From Anaerolineae bacterium (lineage in GTDB: Bacteria; Chloroflexota; Anaerolineae; Aggregatilineales; Phototrophicaceae): a stretch of DNA of 64,000 nucleotides. Shown here piece after piece: positions 8,162 to 18,561 of the stretch. Location of the stretch: positions 62,001 through 126,000 of the forward strand of contig JABWBO010000004.1 in NCBI GenBank assembly GCA_013360465.1, in the 5' to 3' direction. The position numbers and the translations under genes were made by a program. The notes under the pieces are model-generated. The model was given only the letters and a program-made list of their open reading frames with translations. It did not search any database and was not told where the DNA came from. How positions within the stretch are numbered: position 1 is the first letter of the stretch; each line of letters opens with the position of its first letter.

Positions 8162-8971
8162 ATGAAGCTCTCGGTCGTCATCCCCGCCCGCAACGAAGAG
8201 GCAAACGTCGGCGGAACGGTCACCCGCCTGCGCGATCATCTGGTCTCTGCGGGCATCGGGGATATCGAAATCCTGGTCGTCGATGATGGCAGCGCCGATC
8301 GCACCGGCGAGATCGTGACGGCGGAACATGAACGCGACCCGCGCATTCGTTTGGTACGCAACGAGGGTCGGCATGGTTTCGGGCGCGCTGTCGCCTTTGG
8401 CTTGGATCACTTCACCGGTGATGCCGTCGTCATCTACATGGCGGACGCCTCCGACGATCCCGCCGATGTCGTCCGCTACTATCACATCCTGCGCGATCAC
8501 GCCGACTGCGCTTTCGGTTCACGCTTCATGCGCGGCTCAAAGGTCAGCGACTATCCGCAGTTCAAGCTGATCATCAACCGCCTCGCCAACATGGTCATCC
8601 GGCTGATGTTCAACATCCCCTACAACGATACGACCAACGCCTTCAAGGGCTACCGCGCCAACGTCATCGCCGGATGCCGCCCGTTCGTATCGCCGCACTT
8701 CAATCTGACCATCGAGATCCCTCTCAAAGCCCTCGTGCGGGGCTATTCCTTTCGGGTCATCCCGATCAGCTGGCGCAATCGCTCTCACGGCGAGTCCGCC
8801 TTGAAGCTCAAGGAACAGGGCAGCCGTTACCTTTACTCCCTGCTGACCGTGTGGTTCGAGTGGCTGCTGGTGCGGCACGACACCCGCCACCAGGATGGAG
8901 CCTTCCAGCCCTGGGATAAGATCGGTTCGGCATCGACACAGGGGGCTGAGCCGCCGGAGTCCGCAGAATGA
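8162..8971 (+). CDS. Family 2 glycosyltransferase
   Basis: A 269-residue GT2 enzyme with a GT-A fold. It begins 'KLSVVIPARNEEANVGGTV' with the nucleotide-binding 'LVVDDGSADRTGEI'. A 'MADASDDPADV' stretch occupies the usual DxD region, as in dolichol-/polyprenyl-phosphate sugar transferases of the DPM1/GtrB type. There is no C-terminal multi-helix membrane domain, so the protein is cytoplasmic or peripheral. It probably transfers a sugar to polyprenyl phosphate for envelope glycan assembly; the sugar is not predictable. It overlaps the next gene by 4 bases (ATGA at 8968-8971), indicating translational coupling. Confidence 0.85.
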   Translation: MKLSVVIPARNEEANVGGTVTRLRDHLVSAGIGDIEILVVDDGSADRTGEIVTAEHERDPRIRLVRNEGRHGFGRAVAFGLDHFTGDAVVIYMADASDDPADVVRYYHILRDHADCAFGSRFMRGSKVSDYPQFKLIINRLANMVIRLMFNIPYNDTTNAFKGYRANVIAGCRPFVSPHFNLTIEIPLKALVRGYSFRVIPISWRNRSHGESALKLKEQGSRYLYSLLTVWFEWLLVRHDTRHQDGAFQPWDKIGSASTQGAEPPESAE

Positions 8972-9927
8972 GCCGCCGCATCCTGATCACCGGCGGCGCG
9001 GGCTTCATCGGCGGGCATCTCGCCGAGCGCCTGATCCACCAGGGAGAGCAGGTCGTCGTCCTGGACAATCTTGTCGGCGGGAATCGGATGCATGTGCCCT
9101 CCGCCGCCGAATTCGTCCAGGGCGACGTTCGCCGCCCGGAAGACCTCGCGCCGATCTTCGACGCCGGTGTGGACGTGGTGCTGCACCTCGCCGGGCAGGC
9201 GTCGATCCGCCTCTCTTTCGCCGATCCATCGGTCGATCTGAATGTGAACACGCTTGGGACGATCAACATCCTCCAGGCATGTCTGAAGCATCAGACGCCC
9301 CGTCTGCTCTTCGCCAGTTCGATGACTATCTACGGACACGCCGGCGTCGTGCCCACGTCCGAAGACACGTCTCCTGCCCCGGTCTCGTACTATGCCGTCT
9401 CCAAGTATGCCGCCGAGCGCTACGTCCACTTGACCGCCGCACGCCGTGACCTCGGCTTCGACTTCAAAGTCACTTCGCTGCGCATGTTCAACGTCTACGG
9501 CGAACGCCAAAGCCTGACCAACGCCTATCAGGGCGTGCTGGCGATTTTCATCGGCAACGTGCTGCGCGGCGAACCCATCACCATCCATGCCGATGGTGAG
9601 CAGTCGCGCGATTTCGTCCACATTGATGATGTCTGCCGCGCCTGGATTGGCGCTGTCGACACTCCGACGGCTTTCGGACAGGTGATCAATATCGGCACAG
9701 GGACGCCGACCACCGTCAACGATCTGTGCGATCTGGTGCTGGCGTCGTTCGGTCACAGCCGCGACACTTATCCCATCCGCTACGCACCGGCGCAGCCGGG
9801 CGATATGCGCTGTTCGACGGCAGACCGTTCGCTGGCGCGAACGCTGCTGGGCTGGGAGCCGCAGGTCCTGAGGGAAGAGGGGATGGCGCGCACCATCGCG
9901 TGGGCGAAGGCGCAGATAGCAAGGTGA
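8968..9927 (+). CDS. NAD-dependent nucleotide-sugar epimerase/dehydratase
   Basis: A 319-residue extended short-chain dehydrogenase. The Rossmann motif is 'ITGGAGFIGGHLAERL', the catalytic YxxxK is within 'YYAVSKYAAERY', with an upstream Ser/Thr in 'FASSMTIYG', and the C-terminal substrate domain has 'SRDFVHIDDVCRAW'. The pattern fits UDP-glucose 4-epimerase or related UDP-hexose enzymes that supply activated sugars. The start ATG 8968 overlaps the glycosyltransferase stop, so the pair is probably co-expressed. The exact sugar nucleotide cannot be deduced. Confidence 0.88.
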   Translation: MSRRILITGGAGFIGGHLAERLIHQGEQVVVLDNLVGGNRMHVPSAAEFVQGDVRRPEDLAPIFDAGVDVVLHLAGQASIRLSFADPSVDLNVNTLGTINILQACLKHQTPRLLFASSMTIYGHAGVVPTSEDTSPAPVSYYAVSKYAAERYVHLTAARRDLGFDFKVTSLRMFNVYGERQSLTNAYQGVLAIFIGNVLRGEPITIHADGEQSRDFVHIDDVCRAWIGAVDTPTAFGQVINIGTGTPTTVNDLCDLVLASFGHSRDTYPIRYAPAQPGDMRCSTADRSLARTLLGWEPQVLREEGMARTIAWAKAQIAR

Positions 9928-9979
9928 ACCCATGAGGCACAGCGCCGCGCGCCGCGCCCCATGTCTGGCGTCGGGACGA

Positions 9980-10429
9980 CTACTGCCCCTGAACGAAGTT
10001 CGATTCGTAGATATTTTCGGCGGGGCAGCCCGTGAAGTTGATCACATAAACCTTGTGTTCGGCGTCAGGTCCCACATTCACCTGGTACTCGCCGGTGGTC
10101 AGCTTGTACAGCGCGATCACCCCGCGCTCTCTCAGCAGGAGGTTCTCCGTCGGGAACTCAGCATAACGCGCCAGCTGTGCGCTCGTCATACGGATATAGC
10201 GGCTGCCCTTGTCGCCTTCGAACAGCCACAGATCGATGGAGCAGTCGTCACCGCTGGTCGGCGTATACAGATGATACGGTCCGAAGCAGTTCAGGCTGCG
10301 GATGTCGGTACAGTTACACGGCAGGCAAGCCTGCGCCGTTTGCGTCGGGATAGCGCTGAACACCAGCAGCAGCACCACCGCGATAACCGGCAGGATCGCC
10401 GCAACTTGCAGAAGATGATCTCGTTGCAT
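9980..10429 (-). CDS. Small secreted hypothetical protein
   Basis: About 149 residues starting with a long signal-peptide-like hydrophobic segment ending 'TQTAQA', followed by a Cys-rich start of the mature chain (CLPCNC) and a mainly beta-type body. Two further cysteines could form disulfides. No known domain is recognised. An alternative start is 10459, ten codons upstream. I prefer 10429 because a GAGAGTGAG sequence precedes it and the resulting signal peptide is conventional. It is an isolated minus-strand gene within a plus-strand cluster. Confidence 0.6.
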   Translation of the reverse strand: MQRDHLLQVAAILPVIAVVLLLVFSAIPTQTAQACLPCNCTDIRSLNCFGPYHLYTPTSGDDCSIDLWLFEGDKGSRYIRMTSAQLARYAEFPTENLLLRERGVIALYKLTTGEYQVNVGPDAEHKVYVINFTGCPAENIYESNFVQGQ

Positions 10430-10609
10430 GGGTCTCACTCTCTGAACAAACAGCTTCATAGTCTGTCAAGAACCATCCTAATCTAGGCGATTCTGCGCGA
10501 AATCGCCAGTCTGAATCGCGCCGCAATACAATACAATAGCCGGCGTCTCCTTTGGGTTCACGGCGGATGCGGGTCCTTGGGGTATCTCGTACGCGCACGG
10601 CGGCAGGTT

Positions 10610-12799
10610 ATGGTGGAAACAAGAAGCAGGTCTCGCACTCATTGGCGGTTGTACGGCGCAGCGCTGGCATTCTATGCCCTGCTGGCGTTTCTTATCCTGC
10701 ATCCCATCCTCTTCGCCACCGGTGAAAAGGTCGCAGGCTTCGACTACTTCAACTATCACTGGAATTTCTGGTGGCTGCGCTTCGCTGCTTCCGCGCCGGG
10801 GCTTTCGATCTACGAAACCAATTTCACCATGTTCCCCTACACCACCAATCTGGGATACCATGCCCTGACAGCGTCCTGGTATCCCGTCTGGGCGCTTGTA
10901 GAACCGCTGATCGGCACGCTGGCGGCGATGAACCTGATCATCTTCACCGCCTGTCTCCTGAACGGCGTGCTGCTCTTCGTCCTGCTGCGGCGCGAAGGCG
11001 CGTCTGCCCTGACCGCACTGCTCGGCGGCGCGGCGCTGCAAGCCGCCCCTACCTTGCGCTACTTTTACTACAATACCCACATCAACCTGATGGACTGGTT
11101 CTGGCTGCCCGCCCTGCTGCTCATCTGGGGCGAAGTGGCGCGCGCTGTCGATCAGCGGTCATGGCGCGCCGTCGTCATCGCCCTCGGCATGGGGTTTGCT
11201 ATCTGGGGTCTGACCTTGACCGACCTCCAGTTTCCCATCTTCGCTGCCTTTCTACTTGCGCCGTATGGGCTGCTCACGCTGCGGCGGTCCCGCCATCGCC
11301 TGCGCCTGATCGCCTGCGGCGGGGCTGCGCTGGCGGTCGGCGCGGCGCTCCTCTGGTTCGCGGGTCCCCTGCCCTATATTCTCCGCTTCCAGGGCACGCT
11401 CGCGCCGGGGACCGTCGAGGATCGCCCCGGCATCCCCCTGCCGGCGGGTTTCCTGCGCATGAGCGACAGCTGGTGGGACTGGTCCGCCCCATCGGCAGGC
11501 ATATGGTTCACGCTGATCATCATCGCCGCCCTGCTGATCGCCCTGCGCGCTCTCCGTCAAGCAGCCGACCGCCGCTGGTTCTGGTTCGCCTTCATGCTGC
11601 CGCCGCTGATCTTCGCCCTCGGTCCAACGCTGACGATCGGCGATCTGGCGATCCCCCTGCCCTTTCGCGTCCTGCACGCTCAGACCAACGGCATGTTTCG
11701 CATGCCCTGGCGGCTGATGCCCATCGCCATCACCGCCGGCATGACCTTCGCCGCGCTGGCGCTGACCCCATTTCTCCGCCGTTGGGGCGTCAGACGTATC
11801 TGGATCGCCGCCGCGGCGCTGCTGCTGCTGGCGGCGGATGTCCGCCTCTACGAATCTGCCCCGCTGACTGCACTCCCGCCCGACTACGGCTTCTATCACG
11901 CCATCCACCAGGAAACCGGCGGTGATGCCGATGACGAAGTGATCATCGAAATTCCGACCGGCGCGGCGTCTGGAGAAGTCATCTTCGGCGATCCCCGTGC
12001 GACTCAGCTTCAGTGGTATACGCTGGTACACCAGAAGCGGATCGTCAACGGCTTCATCAGCCGCGCCCCTCTGGAACACTTCTACTATCTGGAGACAGAG
12101 GATCCCATGTTGAGCTGGCTGGGACAGCGCCGATTCCTGGAACCTGCCGAGGTCGAACGCCAGATGCGCGAACGCATCACCACCTGGCAGATCGGCTATT
12201 TCGTCATCCATCGCGACCTGATCGGGCAGGATGCACCCGCCGTGCAGGAGATCATCGGCTACTTCAACAGCCTGGATGATCTGCTCTGCCCTTTCGCCAT
12301 CGAAGGGGATGCCGTCGTCTATCGGACACGCCGCCACCCTGCCGGCTGCGCGCCGCGCACACCCCAACTTACAGACGACGGCTACGTGATCGATGTCGGC
12401 GATGACGACGACGCTCGCTATCTGGGAGCAGGCTGGTACTATGCCGAAGATGTCTTCGGCGTCACCCTGCGCTGGGCGGGAGACCATCCACAAGCAGCCT
12501 TCTACGTCGATCTGCCGCCTGGCGCTTACGCCGTCGAGGTCGATGCTCAGGCATATCACGAGACGCGGCGCATTTCGCTGCTGATCGACGGCGGACGCAT
12601 CGGGGAGGCGGTGACGGTCGAGCCAGGCGCGCTGCAAACCGCGCGATTCGACCTGCCTGCTGAACTCGTCGGGGCGGGCGCGTCCCTCCATCTGGCGCTC
12701 GACTACGATGATTGGCGCGTCCCTGCTGAAGTCGGTGGCGGCGGCGATCAGCGCCGGCTGGCGGTGGCTGTCGACCAGATCAGGCTGATTCCGCAGTGA
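10610..12799 (+). CDS. Polytopic membrane protein, GT-C glycosyltransferase-like, with C-terminal beta domain (copy 1)
   Basis: About 729 residues. Some ten to eleven transmembrane helices fill residues 1-430. A long soluble C-terminal part follows with a beta-rich, jelly-roll-like end: 'GWYYAEDVFGVTLRWAGDH' and 'PPGAYAVEVDAQAYHE'. The architecture resembles membrane glycosyltransferases of the GT-C type or YfhO-like proteins, with the catalytic loop after the first helix ('YFNYHWNFWW'), but no family is certain. The next gene is a clear paralogue with the same layout ('YHFHWNYWW', 'YETNF', 'DPMLxWLGQRRFLEP'). ATG 10610 is chosen; 10577 is an alternative. It is coupled to the next gene by a GTGA overlap. 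Confidence 0.7.
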   Translation: MVETRSRSRTHWRLYGAALAFYALLAFLILHPILFATGEKVAGFDYFNYHWNFWWLRFAASAPGLSIYETNFTMFPYTTNLGYHALTASWYPVWALVEPLIGTLAAMNLIIFTACLLNGVLLFVLLRREGASALTALLGGAALQAAPTLRYFYYNTHINLMDWFWLPALLLIWGEVARAVDQRSWRAVVIALGMGFAIWGLTLTDLQFPIFAAFLLAPYGLLTLRRSRHRLRLIACGGAALAVGAALLWFAGPLPYILRFQGTLAPGTVEDRPGIPLPAGFLRMSDSWWDWSAPSAGIWFTLIIIAALLIALRALRQAADRRWFWFAFMLPPLIFALGPTLTIGDLAIPLPFRVLHAQTNGMFRMPWRLMPIAITAGMTFAALALTPFLRRWGVRRIWIAAAALLLLAADVRLYESAPLTALPPDYGFYHAIHQETGGDADDEVIIEIPTGAASGEVIFGDPRATQLQWYTLVHQKRIVNGFISRAPLEHFYYLETEDPMLSWLGQRRFLEPAEVERQMRERITTWQIGYFVIHRDLIGQDAPAVQEIIGYFNSLDDLLCPFAIEGDAVVYRTRRHPAGCAPRTPQLTDDGYVIDVGDDDDARYLGAGWYYAEDVFGVTLRWAGDHPQAAFYVDLPPGAYAVEVDAQAYHETRRISLLIDGGRIGEAVTVEPGALQTARFDLPAELVGAGASLHLALDYDDWRVPAEVGGGGDQRRLAVAVDQIRLIPQ

Positions 12800-15009
12800 A
12801 CATCCGGGTGCGGCGGGGCTTCGCGCCGCTGGTCTTCTACCTGCTGATCGCCTGCGTCGCCCTGTCGCCGCTGCTCTTCCGCGCGACGACCCACACCGGC
12901 GGTGAATGGACGAGCGACTACTACCACTTCCACTGGAACTACTGGTGGATTCGCCATGCCCTGGGGACGCCGGGGCTGAACGTCTACGAAACCAACTTCG
13001 TGCTTTTCCCGTTCACCACCAATCTGGCGCTGCACACCCTGACGCCGTTCTGGTTTCCTGCCTGGGCGATCCTGGAACCCCTGTTCGGCGGCGGACATCC
13101 GGGCACGCTCCTGACGATGAACGTCATCATGGTCATCGCCATGACTCTGACCGGCTGGGTCTTCTATGGGCTGCTGCGCCGCGAAGGCGTCGCGGATGCC
13201 CTGGCGCTCCCCTTCGGCGTCGTGCTGCAAATCTGCTCCGGCATGATGCTGGCGGCGATGCTGACAACCATTAACTACCTCAGTGGTTTCTGGCTGCCGC
13301 TCAACCTGCTGACCTGGGGCGAAATCGTCCGCGCGGCGGGATGGCGTCGCTTCATCTTTGCAGCGCTCCTCGGTGTCGCCTTCTACGGCACAGCCCTCAC
13401 CGACCTGCAGCATCTCCTCTTCCTCAGCTTGCTGATCGTCCCCTACGGAGTCTGGGGGCTGAACGCTCAGCCGGGCTGGCGGGCGCGCTTCGAACTCCTG
13501 GCGGCTTCTGTCTTAAGCCTCGGCATCATGACCGTGCTGCTCTGGGTCGCCGGGCCGCTGCCAGCGCTGCTCTCGTATGACTTCGCCTCTCTGTCCCCGC
13601 AGCCGATCGTGAACGCGGCGTCCATCACCTTTCCCACCGGTTTCATCAGCCGATTCGGCACGTATGACCGAGAGATCACCCTGGGCGCGCTGATCCTGCC
13701 GCTGGTGGTGCTGGGAGCTGCCGCCGCTGCGTGGGGGCGGAACCGCACCCGCCCTGTCGAGGCGGTCAGACGGGCGCCGCCCTGGTTCTGGCTCGCAGTC
13801 GTGATCGCGCCGCTCCTGCTGGCAGCAGGTCCGACAATGATGCTGTTCGGCACGCAGTTCGACGCGCCCTATGCCCTGCTCCATCGCATCTTCGGTGGTC
13901 TTTTTCGCAGCCCGGCGCGTTTCGACGCTGCTATCATCGTCGCGGCGCTCCTCTTCGCCGGCAAGGCGCTCACCCCGCTGATTCGCCGAGTTAAGCTTCA
14001 CCTCGCCCTGACCGCTGTCCCTCTCCTGATGCTGGTGATTGCCGACGCGCACCTGTTCGCCCCGATGCCGGTGCAGCCGGTGACCCGCGACTATGCCGCC
14101 TACCACGCCATCGGCGCAGAGCGAGGACCCGGCTACGACGATCTGGTCGTCCTCGAAGTGCCCGTCGCCGGCGGCAGCGGCGAAGCCTGGGTCGGCGAGT
14201 TCAAGCCGATGGAGGCGCAGTTCTATGGCATGATTCATAGCAAGCGGATGCTCAATGGAGCCATCGCCCGCGCCCCGCTCAGCCACTTCTGGTACTGGCT
14301 GTACGACGATCCAATGCTGGCGTGGCTGGGACAGCGCCGCTTTCTGGAACCGGAAGTGGTCGAGGCGCAGCTGCGTGAGCGACTCCAGACCTGGAAGCTG
14401 GGTTACATCGTCGTTCATGGCGACTGGATCGGGCTGGATGGACCCACGTTTCAGGAGATCATCGGCTACCTGAACGGACTGCGCGACCTGGTCTGTCCCT
14501 TCGCCGTCGAAGACGAAGTCGTCTTCTACCGCACCGTTGTACACCCGGCAGGTTGTCCTAACCGGACGCCGCCGCGCACGGAATCCGGCGATTACCGGAT
14601 CGACATCGGGTCGCCCGCAGACCTCACCTTCACCGGTTGGGGCTGGCACCGCGCCGAGACGATCTTTGAAACCACCCTCCGCTGGGCGGGTGAGTATCCC
14701 CAGGCAGCGCTCTATCTCGATCTCCCCTCCGGCGATTACGTCGTCGAAATCGCCGCTCAGGCATTCTATGAGGCGCGAGCGCTGCAGCTTCGGGTCAACG
14801 GTGTTTTACTGGACGAATCCCCTTTGGTTTCGGTAGACTCTCTGGGAACATACACTTTTTCGCTGCCCGCAGGGGTGGTGGGCAGCGGTGCGCCGCTGAA
14901 CCTGGAGCTGATCTACGAGGGCTGGACAGTTCCGGGGGACATTGGCTTAGGAGAGGATCGCCGCCGGTTGGCGGTTGCGGTTGACTGGATTCGCTTCATA
15001 CCGCGCTGA
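12796..15009 (+). CDS. Polytopic membrane protein, GT-C-like, with C-terminal beta domain (copy 2)
   Basis: A 737-residue paralogue of the preceding gene. Shared features are an N-terminal helix, a 'YxFHWNYWW' loop, 'NVYETNFVLFPFTTNL', about ten membrane helices, then 'DDPMLAWLGQRRFLEPEVVEAQLRER' cut by variable stretches, and the same C-terminal beta domain with 'LRWAGEYPQAALYLDLP'. It starts with GTG at 12796, overlapping the stop of copy 1, so the two proteins may be made in equal amounts and work as a pair. Function is inferred only as transfer of lipid-linked sugars or a related envelope task. The paralogues look divergent at residue level, so the duplication is not recent. Confidence 0.7.
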   Translation: MNIRVRRGFAPLVFYLLIACVALSPLLFRATTHTGGEWTSDYYHFHWNYWWIRHALGTPGLNVYETNFVLFPFTTNLALHTLTPFWFPAWAILEPLFGGGHPGTLLTMNVIMVIAMTLTGWVFYGLLRREGVADALALPFGVVLQICSGMMLAAMLTTINYLSGFWLPLNLLTWGEIVRAAGWRRFIFAALLGVAFYGTALTDLQHLLFLSLLIVPYGVWGLNAQPGWRARFELLAASVLSLGIMTVLLWVAGPLPALLSYDFASLSPQPIVNAASITFPTGFISRFGTYDREITLGALILPLVVLGAAAAAWGRNRTRPVEAVRRAPPWFWLAVVIAPLLLAAGPTMMLFGTQFDAPYALLHRIFGGLFRSPARFDAAIIVAALLFAGKALTPLIRRVKLHLALTAVPLLMLVIADAHLFAPMPVQPVTRDYAAYHAIGAERGPGYDDLVVLEVPVAGGSGEAWVGEFKPMEAQFYGMIHSKRMLNGAIARAPLSHFWYWLYDDPMLAWLGQRRFLEPEVVEAQLRERLQTWKLGYIVVHGDWIGLDGPTFQEIIGYLNGLRDLVCPFAVEDEVVFYRTVVHPAGCPNRTPPRTESGDYRIDIGSPADLTFTGWGWHRAETIFETTLRWAGEYPQAALYLDLPSGDYVVEIAAQAFYEARALQLRVNGVLLDESPLVSVDSLGTYTFSLPAGVVGSGAPLNLELIYEGWTVPGDIGLGEDRRRLAVAVDWIRFIPR

Positions 15010-15095
15010 AAGATGATACGGACTTATCGCCACGCGCCTCTGGCTTTTGGCGCTGCCAATGCGGAGGGCGCGTGTCTGGAATCGAGGATTCAGCC

Positions 15096-16276
<1,181 letters not shown>

Positions 16277-16280
<4 letters not shown>

Positions 16281-17260
16281 CGCCCATCGTCATCTCGGCG
16301 CTCTTCGTCGCGGCGCTGCTGATCGCGTTCATCGTTCAGCGCCGGCTGCCGGGGCTTCGCCGCCTGGCGGGCGGCTTGCTCGTCACCTATATCACCATCC
16401 TCCTGTTGTTCGGCGCGAGTGAAATCTTCTTTCGCTGCTGCTTCGCTCAGTCGGATAACACCGTGACCAGGGCGACGCTCAACTGGCTGGAACGCTACTG
16501 GCGCTCGAACACGCTCGGCTATCGCGACCCCGAATGGACGCCGGACATGTGGGCGGGCAAGACCACGATCCTGGTCACCGGCGACTCGTTCGCCGCCGGC
16601 TGGGGTATCGATGACCCGGCGGATCGTTTTTCCGACGTGCTGGCGGGGCTGCTGGGCGATTCCTACGCGGTGATGAACCTGGGTGTCTACGGGACTTCGA
16701 CCCCGGAACAGCTCGACCGGCTCAGGACATTTCCGCTGCACGACCCGGATGTCGTCATCATGCAGTATTTCCTTAACGACATGAACTACACCATGCTGGC
16801 GCAGGGGGTGCTGCCGGTGGCAAGACCGACTCCGGCATGGGCGGACGAATCCTACTTCCTCAATTTCCTGTACAACCGACTGCTTGCGCGGGTGCTTGAC
16901 CCGGAATACAACCGCGACTGGTGGGGTGAGAACTACGCCGCCTACGACAGCGCGCCGCTGTGGGATGCACACCGCCGAGAAATCGAAGCCTACATCGACT
17001 ACATCGACTCGATTGGCGCGCGGCTGATCGTAGTCATCTTCCCCAATATGCTCGATCCGGTGCGCAGCATCGCCTACGTAGATCGCGTCGCTCAGGTTGT
17101 CGAGGCGACCGGTCACACAGAAATCCTCAAACTGTTCGACGCCGCCGCCAGATGGACACCGCAGGAGCGCATGGTATCCCCCCAGGATACGCACCCCAGC
17201 GTCGCCTTCCATCACTATGTCGGCGAGACGCTTGCCGAGCAGTTCTTCGCCGATAGCTAG
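16277..17260 (+). CDS. SGNH/GDSL hydrolase-like protein with N-terminal membrane anchor (tandem copy 1)
   Basis: A 327-residue protein starting with GTG at 16277, overlapping the dehydrogenase stop. Two N-terminal hydrophobic helices precede an SGNH-like domain with 'ILVTGDSFAAGWGID' (Ser near residue 101), 'LGVYGTSTPEQLDRL', 'VVIMQYFLNDMNY' and the distal 'DTHPSVAFHHYVGE'. It resembles the C-terminal half of the longer protein at 6759 and is closely similar to the next gene. A role in removing or adding acyl groups on envelope glycans is inferred from the fold and neighbourhood only. Confidence 0.78.
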
Positions 17261-17273
17261 ATAGGAGACATGC

Positions 17274-18239
17274 GTGACGCCGGTCATCCTCAGCGCAGCC
17301 GGAATAGGTGCGGCGCTCGCCGCTGGCAGCATTCAGCGGCGCTGGGACCGTCTGCGCACAGTCTGTCGGAGTCTGCTGGTCTCCTTCCTGACTCTGGTCT
17401 TCATGTTCGGCGCGGGTGAGGTCTATTTTCGCTACCTTCATGCCGATTCCGAAGGCACACTCGCCAAGAACAACTGGATCGCCCGCTTCTGGCATGTGAA
17501 TTCGTTCGGATACCGCGATGTCGAGTGGGCGGAAGCAGACCTGACCGACAGGCAGAAGATTCTGGTCATCGGCGACTCATTCACCGCCGGGTGGGGTATC
17601 CAGGACCCGCAGGATCGCTTCTCGAACGTCCTGGCGCGGACGCTTGGCGAAGATTACGCCGTCTTCAACGCCGGCGTCACGGGCACTTCTACTGCCGAAC
17701 AGGCGGAGACCCTGCGCGCCTTTCCGATTCCGCCCGATATCGTCATCTGGCAGTATTTCCTCAACGACATCGAATACACCCTTCTGCGCCTGGGGTTGTA
17801 CGAACCACCGCCTCCCCTCCCAGCCGTCGTCAGCGAGTCCTATCTCACCAATTACCTCTACTCGCTCACCATCATTGGACTGGATTCGCGCTACTGGCAG
17901 CATCTCTATGCGGCTTACGACAGCGCCCTGGTCTGGAACCTGCACGCGCGGGAGATCGACGAGATGGTTCACGCCGTTCAGGCGCGGGGTGTGCGGCTAA
18001 TCCTGGTCATATTCCCCAATATGGCGGACCCGTTCGGCAGCATCGCCTATGTGGATCGCGTGGTTCAGGCAGCGCGATCCGCCGGCGTGACAGACATCCT
18101 CACCCTGTTTGACGCCGCCGAGGCGATGCCGCTCGCCGACCGTATCGTGTCGCCCCGCGACGCGCACCCCAGCGCCGCCTTCCATCGCTACGTCGGCGAA
18201 CGCCTGGCGGAACTGTTTTTCGCTGCTCCATCCGGATGA
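17274..18239 (+). CDS. SGNH/GDSL hydrolase-like protein with N-terminal membrane anchor (tandem copy 2)
   Basis: A 321-residue paralogue of the preceding gene. It has two N-terminal hydrophobic helices, then 'ILVIGDSFTAGWGIQDPQDRF', 'GVTGTSTAEQAETLR', 'VIWQYFLNDIEY' and 'RDAHPSAAFHRYVGERLAE' (Asp-His of the triad). It starts at GTG 17274 with TAGGAGA at 17262-17268; the ATG at 17270 is out of frame. It lies 13 bases after copy 1, so this is a tandem duplication. The two copies may act on different substrates or as a heteromer. Confidence 0.78.
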   Translation: MTPVILSAAGIGAALAAGSIQRRWDRLRTVCRSLLVSFLTLVFMFGAGEVYFRYLHADSEGTLAKNNWIARFWHVNSFGYRDVEWAEADLTDRQKILVIGDSFTAGWGIQDPQDRFSNVLARTLGEDYAVFNAGVTGTSTAEQAETLRAFPIPPDIVIWQYFLNDIEYTLLRLGLYEPPPPLPAVVSESYLTNYLYSLTIIGLDSRYWQHLYAAYDSALVWNLHAREIDEMVHAVQARGVRLILVIFPNMADPFGSIAYVDRVVQAARSAGVTDILTLFDAAEAMPLADRIVSPRDAHPSAAFHRYVGERLAELFFAAPSG

Positions 18240-18262
18240 TCCGGTCGCGAACCTACCCTCAC

Positions 18263-18291
18263 TTGAGAATCCCCCACGATTGCCCTAGAAT
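18263..18291 (+). promoter_or_regulatory. Promoter of the carbamoyltransferase operon
   Basis: TTGAGA (18263-18268), a 17-base spacer and TAGAAT (18286-18291), each 5/6 to consensus, sit just upstream of the TTG-initiated small gene. This separates the carbamoyltransferase unit from the upstream SGNH genes. Confidence 0.65.
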
Positions 18292-18321
18292 CCCTGTAAT
18301 CAGTACGGTAAGGAGTCTTCA

Positions 18322-18558
18322 TTGACCGACATCATACGCCTCGCCTGGGCGCGATTCGGCATCATCACCGGCGCGATTGGCGACGTTCAGGGGCGCGCCG
18401 TCATCACCCTCTTCTACTGGACCGTTTTTGTCCCGTTCGCGCTGCTGTCGCGCCTGACCAGCGACCCGCTGCGCCTTCGGGGCGAGCATACCAAGCCACA
18501 CTGGATCGAAAGACCTCCGGTCGGCGTCTCGCTCGAAGAAGCACGGGAACAGGGGTGA
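18322..18558 (+). CDS. Small membrane-associated protein preceding the carbamoyltransferase
   Basis: A 78-residue protein starting with TTG at 18322, supported by AAGGAG at 18310-18315. One hydrophobic helix (about residues 26-44) is followed by a polar tail. No family is recognised with certainty; small membrane proteins of SxtJ type commonly sit next to NodU-like carbamoyltransferases, and this one occupies that niche. It ends at 18558, 3 bases before the next ATG, so the pair is very probably co-translated. Confidence 0.65.
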   Translation: MTDIIRLAWARFGIITGAIGDVQGRAVITLFYWTVFVPFALLSRLTSDPLRLRGEHTKPHWIERPPVGVSLEEAREQG

Positions 18559-18561
18559 TTG

